DNA of 34,088 nucleotides from an uncultured Corynebacterium sp. (GCF_946222305.1 NZ_CAMIHZ010000024.1:1-34088); one strand, 5' to 3'. Numbered from the stretch's first letter, positions 6,395 through 15,234 are shown. Notes: a model not told the origin generated them from the sequence alone. Program-made: numbers and translations.

Positions 6395-7831
6395 GTGGCT
6401 TTCAAGACTCCTGCCGATGTTGTGAAGTACATCAAGGACAACGACGTTGAGTTCGTCGATGTGCGCTTTACCGATGTGCCAGGCACCGAGCAGCACTTCA
6501 CTATTCCAGCCAGCGCATTCGACGAAGACGCAGTGGAAGAGGGACTGGCATTCGACGGCTCCTCCATTCGCGGATTCACCACGATCGAAGAGTCCGACAT
6601 GAACCTCCTGCCGGACCTCGCGACCGCGAAGATCGACCCCTTCCGTACCGCGAAGACGCTGAACATGAAGTTCTTCGTCCACGACCCGTTCACCCGTGAG
6701 CCGTTTAGCCGCGACCCACGCAACGTGGCTCGCAAGGCGGAGGAATACTTGACCTCCACCGGTATCGCCGATACCTGCTTCTTCGGTGCGGAGGCCGAAT
6801 TCTACCTATTCGATTCCGCCCGCTACTCCGTGGAGACGAACAATGCGTTCTTCGAGGTCGATTCCAGCGAGGGCTGGTGGAACCGTGGCGAGGAGTTCGA
6901 CCTGGATGGCTCCCTGAACCGCGGTAACAAGACCCGCATGAAGGGCGGCTACTTCCCCGTCGCTCCATACGACCAGACTCAAGAGCTGCGCGACCAGATG
7001 GCTCTGAACCTCGCTGAATCTGGCTTCGAGCTGGAGCGCTTCCACCACGAGGTGGGCACCGGCGGTCAGCAGGAAATCAACTACAAGTTCAACACGATGC
7101 TGCACGCGGCTGACGATCTGCAGTCGTTTAAGTACATCATCAAGAACACCGCATGGAACAACGGCAAGGTAGCCACCTTCATGCCGAAGCCTCTGGCGGG
7201 CGACAATGGTTCCGGTATGCACGCCCACCAGTCCCTGTGGAAGGACGGCAAGCCACTATTCTTCGACGAGAACGGCTACGCGGGTCTGTCCGACCTAGCG
7301 CGCTACTACATCGGCGGCATCCTGGAGCACGCGGGCGCTGTATTGGCCTTCACCAACCCAACGCTGAACTCCTACCACCGCCTGGTGCCGGGCTTCGAGG
7401 CGCCGATCAACCTCGTGTACTCGCAGCGTAACCGTTCCGCTGCGATCCGCATCCCGATCACCGGCTCCAACCCGAAGGCGAAGCGCATCGAGTTCCGCGC
7501 ACCGGACCCATCCGGCAACCCATACCTGGGCTTCGCCGCGATGATGATGGCTGGCCTGGACGGGATCAAGAACCGCATCGAGCCACACGCTCCAGTGGAC
7601 AAGGACCTCTACGAGCTGCCACCGGAGGAAGCCAAAGGCATCCCACAAGCACCGACTTCCCTGGAAGCAGCGCTCAACGCCCTGGAGGAGGACAACGAGT
7701 TCCTCACCGAGGGTGGTGTGTTCACCGAGGACCTGATCGAGACCTACATCAACTACAAGGTCGACAACGAGATCATGCCAACCCGCCTGCGCCCAACGCC
7801 GCAGGAGTTCGAGATGTACTTCGACTGCTAG
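6395..7831 (+). CDS. glnA: Glutamine synthetase type I, GlnA1
   Basis: Makes glutamine from glutamate, ammonia and ATP; main ammonium-assimilating enzyme, cytoplasmic dodecamer. The 478-residue protein starts at GTG 6395 with a weak GGAAAAG site upstream. Visible: beta-grasp start (DVRFTDVPGTEQHFTIP), GSSIRGF, AEAEFYLFD, the ATP/metal region FHHEVGTGGQQEINYKF, the KPLAGDNGSGMH loop, NRSAAIRIP, EFRAPDPSGNPYL, and the adenylylation site Tyr406 in DLYELPPEE. It is thus a type I-beta enzyme that GlnE (minus strand, 26.6-29.8 kb) can modify. A strong terminator follows. Confidence 0.98.
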   Translation: MAFKTPADVVKYIKDNDVEFVDVRFTDVPGTEQHFTIPASAFDEDAVEEGLAFDGSSIRGFTTIEESDMNLLPDLATAKIDPFRTAKTLNMKFFVHDPFTREPFSRDPRNVARKAEEYLTSTGIADTCFFGAEAEFYLFDSARYSVETNNAFFEVDSSEGWWNRGEEFDLDGSLNRGNKTRMKGGYFPVAPYDQTQELRDQMALNLAESGFELERFHHEVGTGGQQEINYKFNTMLHAADDLQSFKYIIKNTAWNNGKVATFMPKPLAGDNGSGMHAHQSLWKDGKPLFFDENGYAGLSDLARYYIGGILEHAGAVLAFTNPTLNSYHRLVPGFEAPINLVYSQRNRSAAIRIPITGSNPKAKRIEFRAPDPSGNPYLGFAAMMMAGLDGIKNRIEPHAPVDKDLYELPPEEAKGIPQAPTSLEAALNALEEDNEFLTEGGVFTEDLIETYINYKVDNEIMPTRLRPTPQEFEMYFDC

Positions 7832-7867
7832 TTGACTGACGGGACCGAATTTCTCCGGCCCCCATTC

Positions 7868-7900
7868 ACCACGGTTTCCCCAGCGGGAACCGTGGTTTTC
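7868..7900 (+). terminator. Intrinsic terminator after glnA1
   Basis: CCACGGTTTCCC (7869-7880) pairs with GGGAACCGTGG (about 7885-7895), one bulged base, followed by TTTTC. Confidence 0.9.
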
Positions 7901-7992
7901 GCTTCTTGGTTATCTATGACGCCACGGCTTTCGGAAACGATCACCCCTCAACCGAAAACTCCCATAGTTTCGGCAGTGTGAAGGAAAACAGC

Positions 7993-8124
7993 ATGGGCGA
8001 TAGCCGCATCACTGGCGAGCAGCTCCGCCAGGGCATCATGGACAAACTAAACGAGAGAAAGCCAGAATCCACGATCTGTCCATCCGAAGTGGCCCGTGGC
8101 CCACGGTGGGATCAACGCGACTGA
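7993..8124 (+). pseudogene. Truncated DUF3253 family gene
   Basis: ATG at 7993 preceded by AAGGAAAACAGC. It encodes 43 residues ending TICPSEVARGPRWDQRD. The ICPSEVAR block is the hallmark of DUF3253 proteins, which are usually about 80-100 residues and continue for some 50 residues after it. Here the frame stops 9 residues later. The following bases, up to the convergent reductase gene at 8151, do not clearly restore the family C-terminus in another frame. I therefore read it as a 3'-truncated remnant, though a functional short version cannot be excluded. A longer in-frame start at 7906 is less likely. Confidence 0.55.
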
Positions 8125-8150
8125 CCTCAACAGGATGGTCTTGCCCGCCC

Positions 8151-9272
8151 CTAGGCGAACGGGTAGTCCGTGTATCCACGGGCACCACCGGTGTAGAACG
8201 TGTCTGGGTCCGGGGTGTTGAGCTCAAGGTCGTGCTTCCAGCGGTGCGCCAGGTCTGGGTTCGCGATGACCATGCGCCCCAAAGCCACGGCATCCACATT
8301 GGGTCGGGAGATCTGCTCAATCGCATCGTCGCGCTGCGTCACTTCGGCAAAGCCCGTGTTGAAGATAACCGTGGTTTTGCCATTTGACCGCGCCCTACTC
8401 CGCAGGTCGGCGATGAAATCATCCTCTTCATGCGGGTACAGGAACGAAACATAGGCCAACCCCAGCGCGGAGATTTCATCCAGCAAGACCGAGTAGCTCG
8501 CCAGCGCATCAGCATCTTCGCCATCGACTTCGCCCTGGATATTGTTCCGTGGCGATAGTCGCACGCCAAGGCGATCCGCCCCAATTTCCTCGGCAACCGC
8601 GTGCAAGATCTCCACGAGCAAGCGTGCGCGATTCTCTGCGGATCCGCCGTAGTTATCGGTGCGCCGGTTCGATTCCGATCCCAGGAACTCGTGCAGCAGA
8701 TAACCGTTGGCTCCGTGGATCTCTACACCGTCCAGCCCGGCGTCGATCGCCCGCCGAGCTGCTGCGCGGAATTGTTCGATAACCCGTGGGATTTCGGCAG
8801 TCTCGAGAGCACGGGGCACCGCACACGGCTTGCGGGATTCAAAATCTCTAACTGCCGTTCCCGATGCGATCGCGGAAGGGGCTTCCGGCTGCGCGCCTCC
8901 GGCCAGAGATGCGTGGGACAACCGGCCCGCGTGCATGATCTGCATGAAGATGGTGCCACCCTTATCGTGCACCGCATCGACCACGGCGCGCCATCCCTGT
9001 TGCTGTTCCGCCGTCTCTATACCAGCCTGGCCGGGGAATGCCCGGGTGGTGACTTCGGGGAACGTTCCCTCCGTCACGACTAGGCCGTTTCCGGCGCGCT
9101 GGGAGTAGTACTCGGCGTGCAGTTCAGTAGGATTTCCGGATTCACCAGCGCGGGAGCGGGTCAGCGCGGCCATGGTGACGCGGTTGGGGATTTCGTAGCG
9201 TCCGATGGTCAGCGGGGTGAACAGCTCGGTAGCGACGGTTTCGGTCTTGTTGGAAGCTTGAGGTTCATGCAT
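8151..9272 (-). CDS. NADH:flavin oxidoreductase, Old Yellow Enzyme family (alkene reductase)
   Basis: FMN-dependent ene-reductase of the OYE family, 373 residues. It reduces activated C=C bonds (enones, nitro compounds) with NAD(P)H. The start FTPLTIGRYEIPNRVTMAALTRSRA is the classic FMN-binding first strand. Other landmarks: HAGRLSH, VEIHGANGYLLHEFL with the His/Asn substrate pair (HGAN), RTDNYGGS, and the phosphate-binding end FNTGF ... DAVALGRMVIANPDLAHRW. The natural substrate is unknown. It is a single gene convergent with the DUF3253 remnant and divergent from the pxp locus; no cofactor partner gene is adjacent. Confidence 0.93.
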   Translation of the reverse strand: MHEPQASNKTETVATELFTPLTIGRYEIPNRVTMAALTRSRAGESGNPTELHAEYYSQRAGNGLVVTEGTFPEVTTRAFPGQAGIETAEQQQGWRAVVDAVHDKGGTIFMQIMHAGRLSHASLAGGAQPEAPSAIASGTAVRDFESRKPCAVPRALETAEIPRVIEQFRAAARRAIDAGLDGVEIHGANGYLLHEFLGSESNRRTDNYGGSAENRARLLVEILHAVAEEIGADRLGVRLSPRNNIQGEVDGEDADALASYSVLLDEISALGLAYVSFLYPHEEDDFIADLRSRARSNGKTTVIFNTGFAEVTQRDDAIEQISRPNVDAVALGRMVIANPDLAHRWKHDLELNTPDPDTFYTGGARGYTDYPFA

Positions 9273-9651
9273 GTTGCGCTACAACGCGCGTGAATTTCAA
9301 TCTATTCCTCCTCCTTGGACGCACACCCGATGGATACCCCCAAGGTATATCTCCGAGACGCACCCCCAATCGATGCTCTCGGCGCCTCCCCCAGCCGTCC
9401 CCACAGCATTATTGCAAGGACACACAAGTTTCCTCCTGGCGTGTGGCATGGAACTCATGCAGTTATAAATAGGCGGCGCTGTTCCATACCTAGGCAGCAC
9501 TGCCCGCTGTCGCAGGTTGTTTTCTTTTACCGACGCCACCCCCCACTACATATTCAGTAGGGGTGGTGGCGTTCCCACTATTCGGGCCCTCCGCGCGGAA
9601 TTCGGTAAAATCTTTGTCATATTTGCCAATAAACTCCAACGAGAGGCGTTG
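9273..9651. promoter_or_regulatory. Divergent spacer between OYE gene and pxpA
   Basis: 379 bases without a convincing gene. It contains GTTATAAATAGG (near 9462-9473), a promoter-like AT box, then the repeated 20-mer at 9518-9537. The 20-mer runs into a stem ACGCCACC (9533-9540) / GGTGGCGT (9565-9572) with more inner CCC/GGG pairing. The T-rich tract lies before the stem, so it is not a terminator on either strand. GAGAGG at 9641-9646 is the pxpA ribosome-binding site. Confidence 0.55.
9518..9537 (+). repeat. Copy of the T-rich/CCGACGCC motif (identical 20-mer B)
   Basis: TGTTTTCTTTTACCGACGCC, identical to the reverse complement of 1351-1370. It overlaps the left arm of the hairpin at 9533-9572. 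Confidence 0.7.
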
Positions 9652-10410
9652 ATGACTTCCATCGACTTCAATGCGGATCTTGGCGAGACCACTGCAGGTA
9701 ACCCCGTCGCAGATGATGCAGCCATGATCAAGCTCATCACCAGCGCAAACGTTGCATGTGGTTTCCACGCTGGCGATCCACACGATATTGCCAAAACGCT
9801 GAAGGCTGCGGCCGAAGCAGGCGTGACCGTAGGTGCCCACGTGGGTTACCGGGATTCCGCCGGCTTCGGTCGCCGCTTCATGGACTATGCCCCCGGCGAG
9901 CTGGCCGATGAGGTGCTCTACCAGATCGGAGCGCTCGAGGCCCTCGCCCGCGCCAACGGCACGTCCGTCCGTTATGTCAAGCCCCACGGCGCCCTGTACA
10001 ACACCATCGTTCACCACGAAGTACAGGCCCAGGCCGTTATCGACGGCATCAAGGCGTTTTCCTCTGACCTGGCCGTCATGCTGCTACCCGGTGGTGTGGC
10101 CATCGATAAGGCCGAGGCCGCGGGCTTGCGCGTAATCCGCGAGGCCTTCGCCGACCGTGCATACAACCCCGACGGCACGCTTGTTTCCCGTCGCGAGCCC
10201 AACGCGGTTCTGGAAAGCGTGGAGGACGTGATCAACCAGGTACGCGAGATCGCACAGTCCGGTTCCATCACCGCCACGGACGGCAGCATCCTGCAGGTCG
10301 ATGCGGAGTCCGTGTGTGTCCACGGAGATTCCCCCGGTGCCGTCGAGATGACCCGCGCAGTGCGCGAGCAGCTGGCAGCCGAGGGCGTCGAATTTAAGAG
10401 CGTTCTATGA
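9652..10410 (+). CDS. pxpA: 5-oxoprolinase subunit A (LamB/YcsF family)
   Basis: PxpA acts with PxpB and PxpC in ATP-dependent opening of 5-oxoproline to glutamate. The 252-residue protein starts at ATG 9652 with GAGAGG 5 bases upstream; a longer frame upstream to 9517 crosses the repeat and hairpin and is not the real start. Family motifs: SIDFNADLGE, DDAAMIKLITSANVACGFHAGDP, VGAHVGYRD, VKPHGALYN, REAFADRAYNPDGTLVSR, and CVHGDSPGAVEM near the end. The stop overlaps the next ATG (ATGA at 10407-10410), which shows translational coupling with pxpBC. Confidence 0.95.
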   Translation: MTSIDFNADLGETTAGNPVADDAAMIKLITSANVACGFHAGDPHDIAKTLKAAAEAGVTVGAHVGYRDSAGFGRRFMDYAPGELADEVLYQIGALEALARANGTSVRYVKPHGALYNTIVHHEVQAQAVIDGIKAFSSDLAVMLLPGGVAIDKAEAAGLRVIREAFADRAYNPDGTLVSRREPNAVLESVEDVINQVREIAQSGSITATDGSILQVDAESVCVHGDSPGAVEMTRAVREQLAAEGVEFKSVL

Positions 10411-12020
10411 GCAAACAAGAGATGAATCAACAAGACTCCTCTACCCCAGAAAGCTCCGGCACACCCGTGATTCACCGCGTGGGAACCCGCGCGGTGCTCA
10501 TAGACCTGCCGGACCTTTCCACCGTGATGTCCTGGCACGCGGCGCTCACCGCAGAACCCCTGCACGGCCAGGTGGACTGCATTGCCGCTGCGCGTACGGT
10601 GTTGGTCGTTTTGGACTCGCCGCGGGCAGCCAAGGTTGCGGCCGCTAAGCTGGCGGATTTTTCTCCGTCCGACGCCGCCCAGACCACACCGCGCGATATC
10701 ACCATCAATGTGCGTTATGACGGTGAAGATTTGCAGGAAGCTGCAGAGGCCGTTGGCATGACCGTTGACGAACTCATCGAATGGCACACTTCCACGATTT
10801 TCGTGGGCGCGTTCGGTGGCTTCGCACCGGGATTCACGTATTGCGTGCCGGAAGATGGTTCAGATGAGGAGCTGAGCATACCGCGTAAGGCCACCCCGCG
10901 TACCTCGGTTCCCGCTGGTGCGGTTGGCCTCGCAGGCGAGTTCAGCGCAGTCTATCCACGCCAGTCCCCCGGTGGTTGGCAGTTGATCGGCACCACCACC
11001 GACCCGATGTGGGATAGCTCGCAAGAAAATCCTGCGCTTATCGCCCCTGGTGACCGCGTGCATTACCGTGCCGTGGACGCTTTGGAGGAGCACGCGGAGC
11101 AGCCCGAGGCCAACACCACCGACCTGCCGCGTTCCCGACCGATGCTGCGCGTGGACGATCCCGGCATGCAGACCCTGATCCAGGATCTCGGTCGCGCAGG
11201 CAACGGTGGTTTGGGTGTGACCACTTCCGGCGCCGGCGATGAGGCCTCCGCCCGTGCGGCCAACGCCGCTGTGGGCAATGACGCCACCTCCGCTGTCCTC
11301 GAAAACATCGGCGGCATGCAGATCACCGCGTTGGCGGATTCCGTGGTCGCTCTCACCGGCGCTGAAGCACCCGCCCGTATCGGCAACCGCCACATCCCCC
11401 TGGCTATGCCAGTGATGTTGCCGGCTGGCAAGACCCTCGAGGTCCAGCCCGCTAAGGTCGGTATGCGGTCCTACCTGGCGATTCGCGGGGGAATCATCGA
11501 GCCTTTAACTTTGGGCTCGGCTTCCGCCGACTTGCTCTCCGGGTTGGGCCCCCAGCCGCTGCAGGCCGGTCGCGTGCTGCGCAGCCAGTTCGCGCCCACC
11601 ACGTTCGTGGACAATTCGCGACTCAACCCCCTGCTGGTAGACCGCAAGCACCGTGTGAATATCCGCGTAGTTCCCGGCCCCCGGGATGACTGGTTCGCCG
11701 ATGGCGTGGCCCCACTGGAAGCCCAGCAATGGGTGGTCACGGCGGCGTCGAACCGAATTGGTCTACGCCTCGATGGAGTGCCTATCGAACGAACCACCAG
11801 CGGTGAGTTGCCAAGTGAGGGCATCGTTGCTGGCAGTATCCAGGTGCCTACCAACGGCCTGCCGGTGGTGTTCTTGCGCGACCACGCCGTCACCGGCGGT
11901 TACCCAGTGATCGCGACGGTTGTGCACGAGGACCTCGATATTCTCGCCCAACTTCCCCCAGACGCATTGATTAACTTCATCGCCGTCGACCCAGATACCC
12001 TCCAGCCGCTGCAAGGATAA
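10407..12020 (+). CDS. Fused 5-oxoprolinase subunits B and C (KipI-KipA type)
   Basis: A 537-residue fusion. The PxpB/KipI domain (about 20-230) has IHRVGTRAVLIDL, TIFVGAFGGFAPGFTYC, and RKATPRTSVPAGAVGLAG with GGWQLIG. The PxpC/KipA domain (about 244-537) has RVDDPGMQTLIQDLGRAGNGGLGVTTSGAGDEAS, GMRSYLAIRGGI, SGELPSEGIVAGSIQVP and GLPVVFLRDHAVTGGYPVIATV. It overlaps pxpA by 4 bases. Separate genes are common elsewhere, and fusions are known under the name 5-oxoprolinase/urea amidolyase family. The KipI-KipA pair is homologous to the carboxyltransferase part of urea carboxylase, relevant because a biotin carboxylase gene follows 16 bases downstream. Confidence 0.93.
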   Translation: MSKQEMNQQDSSTPESSGTPVIHRVGTRAVLIDLPDLSTVMSWHAALTAEPLHGQVDCIAAARTVLVVLDSPRAAKVAAAKLADFSPSDAAQTTPRDITINVRYDGEDLQEAAEAVGMTVDELIEWHTSTIFVGAFGGFAPGFTYCVPEDGSDEELSIPRKATPRTSVPAGAVGLAGEFSAVYPRQSPGGWQLIGTTTDPMWDSSQENPALIAPGDRVHYRAVDALEEHAEQPEANTTDLPRSRPMLRVDDPGMQTLIQDLGRAGNGGLGVTTSGAGDEASARAANAAVGNDATSAVLENIGGMQITALADSVVALTGAEAPARIGNRHIPLAMPVMLPAGKTLEVQPAKVGMRSYLAIRGGIIEPLTLGSASADLLSGLGPQPLQAGRVLRSQFAPTTFVDNSRLNPLLVDRKHRVNIRVVPGPRDDWFADGVAPLEAQQWVVTAASNRIGLRLDGVPIERTTSGELPSEGIVAGSIQVPTNGLPVVFLRDHAVTGGYPVIATVVHEDLDILAQLPPDALINFIAVDPDTLQPLQG

Positions 12021-12036
12021 GGACAACACATTCACC

Positions 12037-13827
12037 ATGACTAACGATTCAACCCTCAATCTGCATAGCGTTCTGATTGCCAACCGTGGCGAGATCGCCG
12101 TGCGCATCGCCCGTGTAGCTCGGGATCTGGGCATTCGCTCCATCGCCGTGTACTCGGAGGCCGACGCCGGCGCGCTGCACACCCTCGTGGCTGACGAGGC
12201 GTACGCGCTGCCCGGCAACACCTCCGCGGAAACCTACATGAACGTTCCCGCCCTGTTGGACATTGCCGCCCGTGCCGGTGCTGATTGCGTGCACCCCGGC
12301 TACGGCTTCCTGTCGGAAAACTCCAGCTTCGCTCGCGACGTGGAGGCCGCTGGCCTGACCTGGATCGGCCCCGCCCCAGAGTCCATCGACCAGCTGGGCG
12401 ACAAGGTTTCCGCCCGCAAGCTGGCCACGGAAGCTGGTGCTCCGCTGGCACCGGGTACCTCCCACCCCATCCACGATTGGCAGGAGGCTCGCGAGTTCGC
12501 CGAGGAGCACGGCATGCCGATCGCGATCAAGGCCGCCTTCGGTGGTGGCGGTCGTGGTCTGAAGGTCGTCGAGCGTATGGAAGACATTGAGGATGCTTTC
12601 GTTTCCGCTGGTCGTGAGGCTAAGGAAGCTTTCGGACGCCCAGAGTGCTACGTCGAAAAGTTCCTCATGCGCCCACGCCACGTGGAGGCTCAGGTGCTCG
12701 CCGATGACCACGGTAATGTGGCCGTCATCGGTACCCGTGACTGCTCCACTCAGCGCCGTTTCCAAAAGCTTATTGAGGAGGCTCCGGCCCCATTCCTCAC
12801 TGATACCCAGCGTTCATCCATCGTGGAGGGCTCCCGTCAGATCTGCCGCACCGCCGGCTACCGCGGTGCGGGCACCGTGGAGTTCATCGTGTCCGAAGAC
12901 GGCACCGTCTCCTTCCTCGAGGTCAACACCCGTGTGCAGGTTGAGCACCCAGTGACCGAGGCCGTGACCGGTGTGGATGTCATCGCTGAGCAGTTCCGTA
13001 TCGCCGCTGGCCTGCCACTGTCTTTCCAGGGCGATCCAGAGTCCCACGGTCACGCTTTCGAATTCCGCATCAACGCCGAGGACGTTGCCCACGGCTTCGT
13101 TCCAAGCCCAGGTGTGGTCACCAAGTTCGAAGCCCCAACCGGTCCCGGTGTGCGCGTTGATTCCGGCGTGCGCTCCGGCTCTGAGATTCCTGGCTTCTAC
13201 GATTCCCTGTTGGCGAAGCTCATTGTGTGGGGCCCAACCCGTGAGATCGCACTGCGCCGCGCAGCCAGCGCTCTGGCAGAGTTCGATATCGCCGGTGTAC
13301 GCACCGTGATCCCATTCCACCGCGACATGATCGGCAACCCCGCTCTGACTGCCGAGGACGACAAGCTGGGCGTATACACCGACTGGGTGGACAAAGAGTA
13401 CAAGCCAGGCACGGGCATCACCTTGGGCCACGGCGTGGACATCGAAGACACGTACACCGAGCGCCAGTCCCTCGTCGTGGAGATCGACGGCGAACTACAC
13501 CGCATCGGAATCCCCGTTGGTTTGCTGGGCGCTGGCGCACCAGCTGCTGGCGCCGAGGCCGCTGCGGGTAACTCCGGTGCAGGAGCTGCTGGCGGCGGAT
13601 CCGCCCAAGATGTCGCAGGTGGCGTTACCTCCCCTTACGCGGGTTCCGTGGTGGCGTGGAAGGTCATCGACGGATCCTTCGTTGAAAAGGGCGATGCCAT
13701 CGCCGTCATCGAGGCCATGAAGATGGAGTCCACGATCACCGCCAACTCCACAGGCCGTGTCAGCATCAAGGTCCAAGCTGGCGAGAAGGTAGACCGCGGC
13801 ACCGTCTTGGCCGTCATCGAGGACTAA
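12037..13827 (+). CDS. Biotin carboxylase with C-terminal biotin carboxyl carrier domain
   Basis: A 596-residue protein of the acyl-CoA carboxylase alpha type. The N-terminal BC domain begins VLIANRGEIAVRIARVARDLG. It continues with the ATP-grasp glycine loop KAAFGGGGRGLK and the catalytic stretch EVNTRVQVEHPVTE. The C-terminal BCCP domain carries biotin on Lys562 in EAMKMES. An Ala/Gly-rich linker joins them. AAGGA lies upstream of the ATG at 12037. No carboxyltransferase beta subunit (accD type) is nearby. The preceding pxpBC resembles the carboxyltransferase part of urea carboxylase, so these three genes may form one split biotin-dependent enzyme. It could instead be a second acyl-CoA carboxylase alpha subunit; the main corynebacterial AccBC is expected elsewhere. 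Confidence 0.92.
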   Translation: MTNDSTLNLHSVLIANRGEIAVRIARVARDLGIRSIAVYSEADAGALHTLVADEAYALPGNTSAETYMNVPALLDIAARAGADCVHPGYGFLSENSSFARDVEAAGLTWIGPAPESIDQLGDKVSARKLATEAGAPLAPGTSHPIHDWQEAREFAEEHGMPIAIKAAFGGGGRGLKVVERMEDIEDAFVSAGREAKEAFGRPECYVEKFLMRPRHVEAQVLADDHGNVAVIGTRDCSTQRRFQKLIEEAPAPFLTDTQRSSIVEGSRQICRTAGYRGAGTVEFIVSEDGTVSFLEVNTRVQVEHPVTEAVTGVDVIAEQFRIAAGLPLSFQGDPESHGHAFEFRINAEDVAHGFVPSPGVVTKFEAPTGPGVRVDSGVRSGSEIPGFYDSLLAKLIVWGPTREIALRRAASALAEFDIAGVRTVIPFHRDMIGNPALTAEDDKLGVYTDWVDKEYKPGTGITLGHGVDIEDTYTERQSLVVEIDGELHRIGIPVGLLGAGAPAAGAEAAAGNSGAGAAGGGSAQDVAGGVTSPYAGSVVAWKVIDGSFVEKGDAIAVIEAMKMESTITANSTGRVSIKVQAGEKVDRGTVLAVIED

Positions 13828-13853
13828 TCCCCGCCATCTGCCTTCCCATATAG

Positions 13854-13912
13854 ACCGACGCCCCGCCGGGATCCCTGAGTTAGGGAAACCAGCGGGGCGT
13901 CGAACTTTATAA
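13854..13912. terminator. Bidirectional terminator between biotin carboxylase and NRAMP-like genes
   Basis: Perfect 10-bp arms GACGCCCCGC (13857-13866) and GCGGGGCGTC (13892-13901), with further TCCCT/AGGGA pairing inside. It is followed by CGAACTTTATAAAG. It lies between convergent genes. Confidence 0.75.
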
Positions 13913-13947
13913 AGAGAAAAGCCGCGAGCCTAGCCGCAGCGAGGGGG

Positions 13948-15234
13948 TTAACCCCAGAGGGCAGACAGGCCAGACAGCGACTTGACGCCCATGAAGATGG
14001 TCAGCAACCAAGCACCAAAACCGATGACGAGCAACCACTTGGGATACTTGTAACCGTGCAGCAGGTCCCGACGCTTAGCCGCCACCCACAGCACGAGGGC
14101 AAAGCCGATAGGCAGGATCAGGCCGTTGAACGCGCCGGCGAAAACCAGCAGACCCTGTGGAGTTTGATTCAGGATCAGGTACACGATGGTGCACACCAGG
14201 ATGAAAGCAGCGGTGGCGAAGTTACGCAGCTTTATGCTGGCGGTCTGCTTCGTGACGAAGGAAATGGAGGTGTAAGCAGCACCGATAACGGAGGTCAACG
14301 CTGCGGACCACAGCACCACACCAAACGCGCGGAGGCCGATTTCACCGGCGGCGTGACGGAAGGCGTCTGCAGCCGTGTTGTCCTTGGCCAAGGTGACACC
14401 GGTAGCGACCACGCCCAAGATGGCGAGGAACAGCAGAACGCGCAGGATACCGGTGATGACAATGCCCATCACAGAGGCGCGGGTGATGTCCTTAACGGAC
14501 TCCGGGCCAACGTGACCACTGTCGATCATGCGGTGCGCACCGGCGAAGGTGATGTAACCGCCCACGGTGCCACCGATGAGGGTGGTGATCACGAGGAAGT
14601 CGACCTTCTCCGGCAGTACGGATTGCTTCAATGCGTCCCCGATCGGTGGATGCGCAGTGATGGCAACGTACAGCATCAGCAGAATCATGATGGCACCGAG
14701 CAGAATCACTAGACGGTCCAGAGCCATACCGGCCTTCTTGGAGGAGAAGATGAGGATAGCGATGACGGCGGAGATAACACCACCGATCTTGGGTTCGAGG
14801 CCAAGCATGGCGTTCATACCCAAGCCTGCACCGGCGATGTTGCCAATGTTGAAGACGAGGCCGCCGATGAATACGAGTGCACCGAGGAACCAACCGAGGT
14901 AGGGAACCACGGTGTTGCCCAACTCGTTGGCGCGCTTGCCGGATACGGCGAGCACACGCCAAACATTGAGCTGGATGGCGATATCCACGATGATGGACAG
15001 CACGATCGCGAAGGCGAACGCAGCGCCCATCTTCACGGTAAAGACGGAGGTCTGGGTCAGAAAGCCCGGACCGATGGCACTGGTTGCCATGAGGAACATG
15101 GCGCCCAGGATGGAAGCGCGGCCGGCGGCCGCTTTGACGTTGGCAGTGGGGGTCTGCTCGGCTGCAGTCGCCTGCGCGTCGACGTGGTGTGCGTCGTTGC
15201 TCTGGGGTTGCGCCGGAGAACTGTTATTCTCCAT
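13948..15234 (-). CDS. NRAMP-superfamily transporter lacking canonical metal-site residues (YcsG-like)
   Basis: A 428-residue membrane protein with about 11 hydrophobic helices and a polar N-terminal tail of about 38 residues. The overall pattern is NRAMP-like. The TM1 DPGN metal motif is replaced by SAIGPGFLTQT (about 52-62), and TM6 reads GGTVGGYITFAGAHRM (about 220-235) without the MPH motif. Bacillus subtilis has such a variant (ycsG) within its ycsF-kipI-kipA cluster, so this protein may carry 5-oxoproline or another non-metal substrate for the adjacent pxp genes; that is inference. It is convergent to them, with its own promoter (TAGTAT-like box) and a strong AGGAGGAGAAA ribosome-binding site before the ATG. 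Confidence 0.85.
   Translation of the reverse strand: MENNSSPAQPQSNDAHHVDAQATAAEQTPTANVKAAAGRASILGAMFLMATSAIGPGFLTQTSVFTVKMGAAFAFAIVLSIIVDIAIQLNVWRVLAVSGKRANELGNTVVPYLGWFLGALVFIGGLVFNIGNIAGAGLGMNAMLGLEPKIGGVISAVIAILIFSSKKAGMALDRLVILLGAIMILLMLYVAITAHPPIGDALKQSVLPEKVDFLVITTLIGGTVGGYITFAGAHRMIDSGHVGPESVKDITRASVMGIVITGILRVLLFLAILGVVATGVTLAKDNTAADAFRHAAGEIGLRAFGVVLWSAALTSVIGAAYTSISFVTKQTASIKLRNFATAAFILVCTIVYLILNQTPQGLLVFAGAFNGLILPIGFALVLWVAAKRRDLLHGYKYPKWLLVIGFGAWLLTIFMGVKSLSGLSALWG

Noticed and set aside
12049..12765. 238-codon minus-strand frame in the biotin carboxylase gene
   Set aside because: Antisense shadow; the ATP-grasp motifs on the plus strand are complete.
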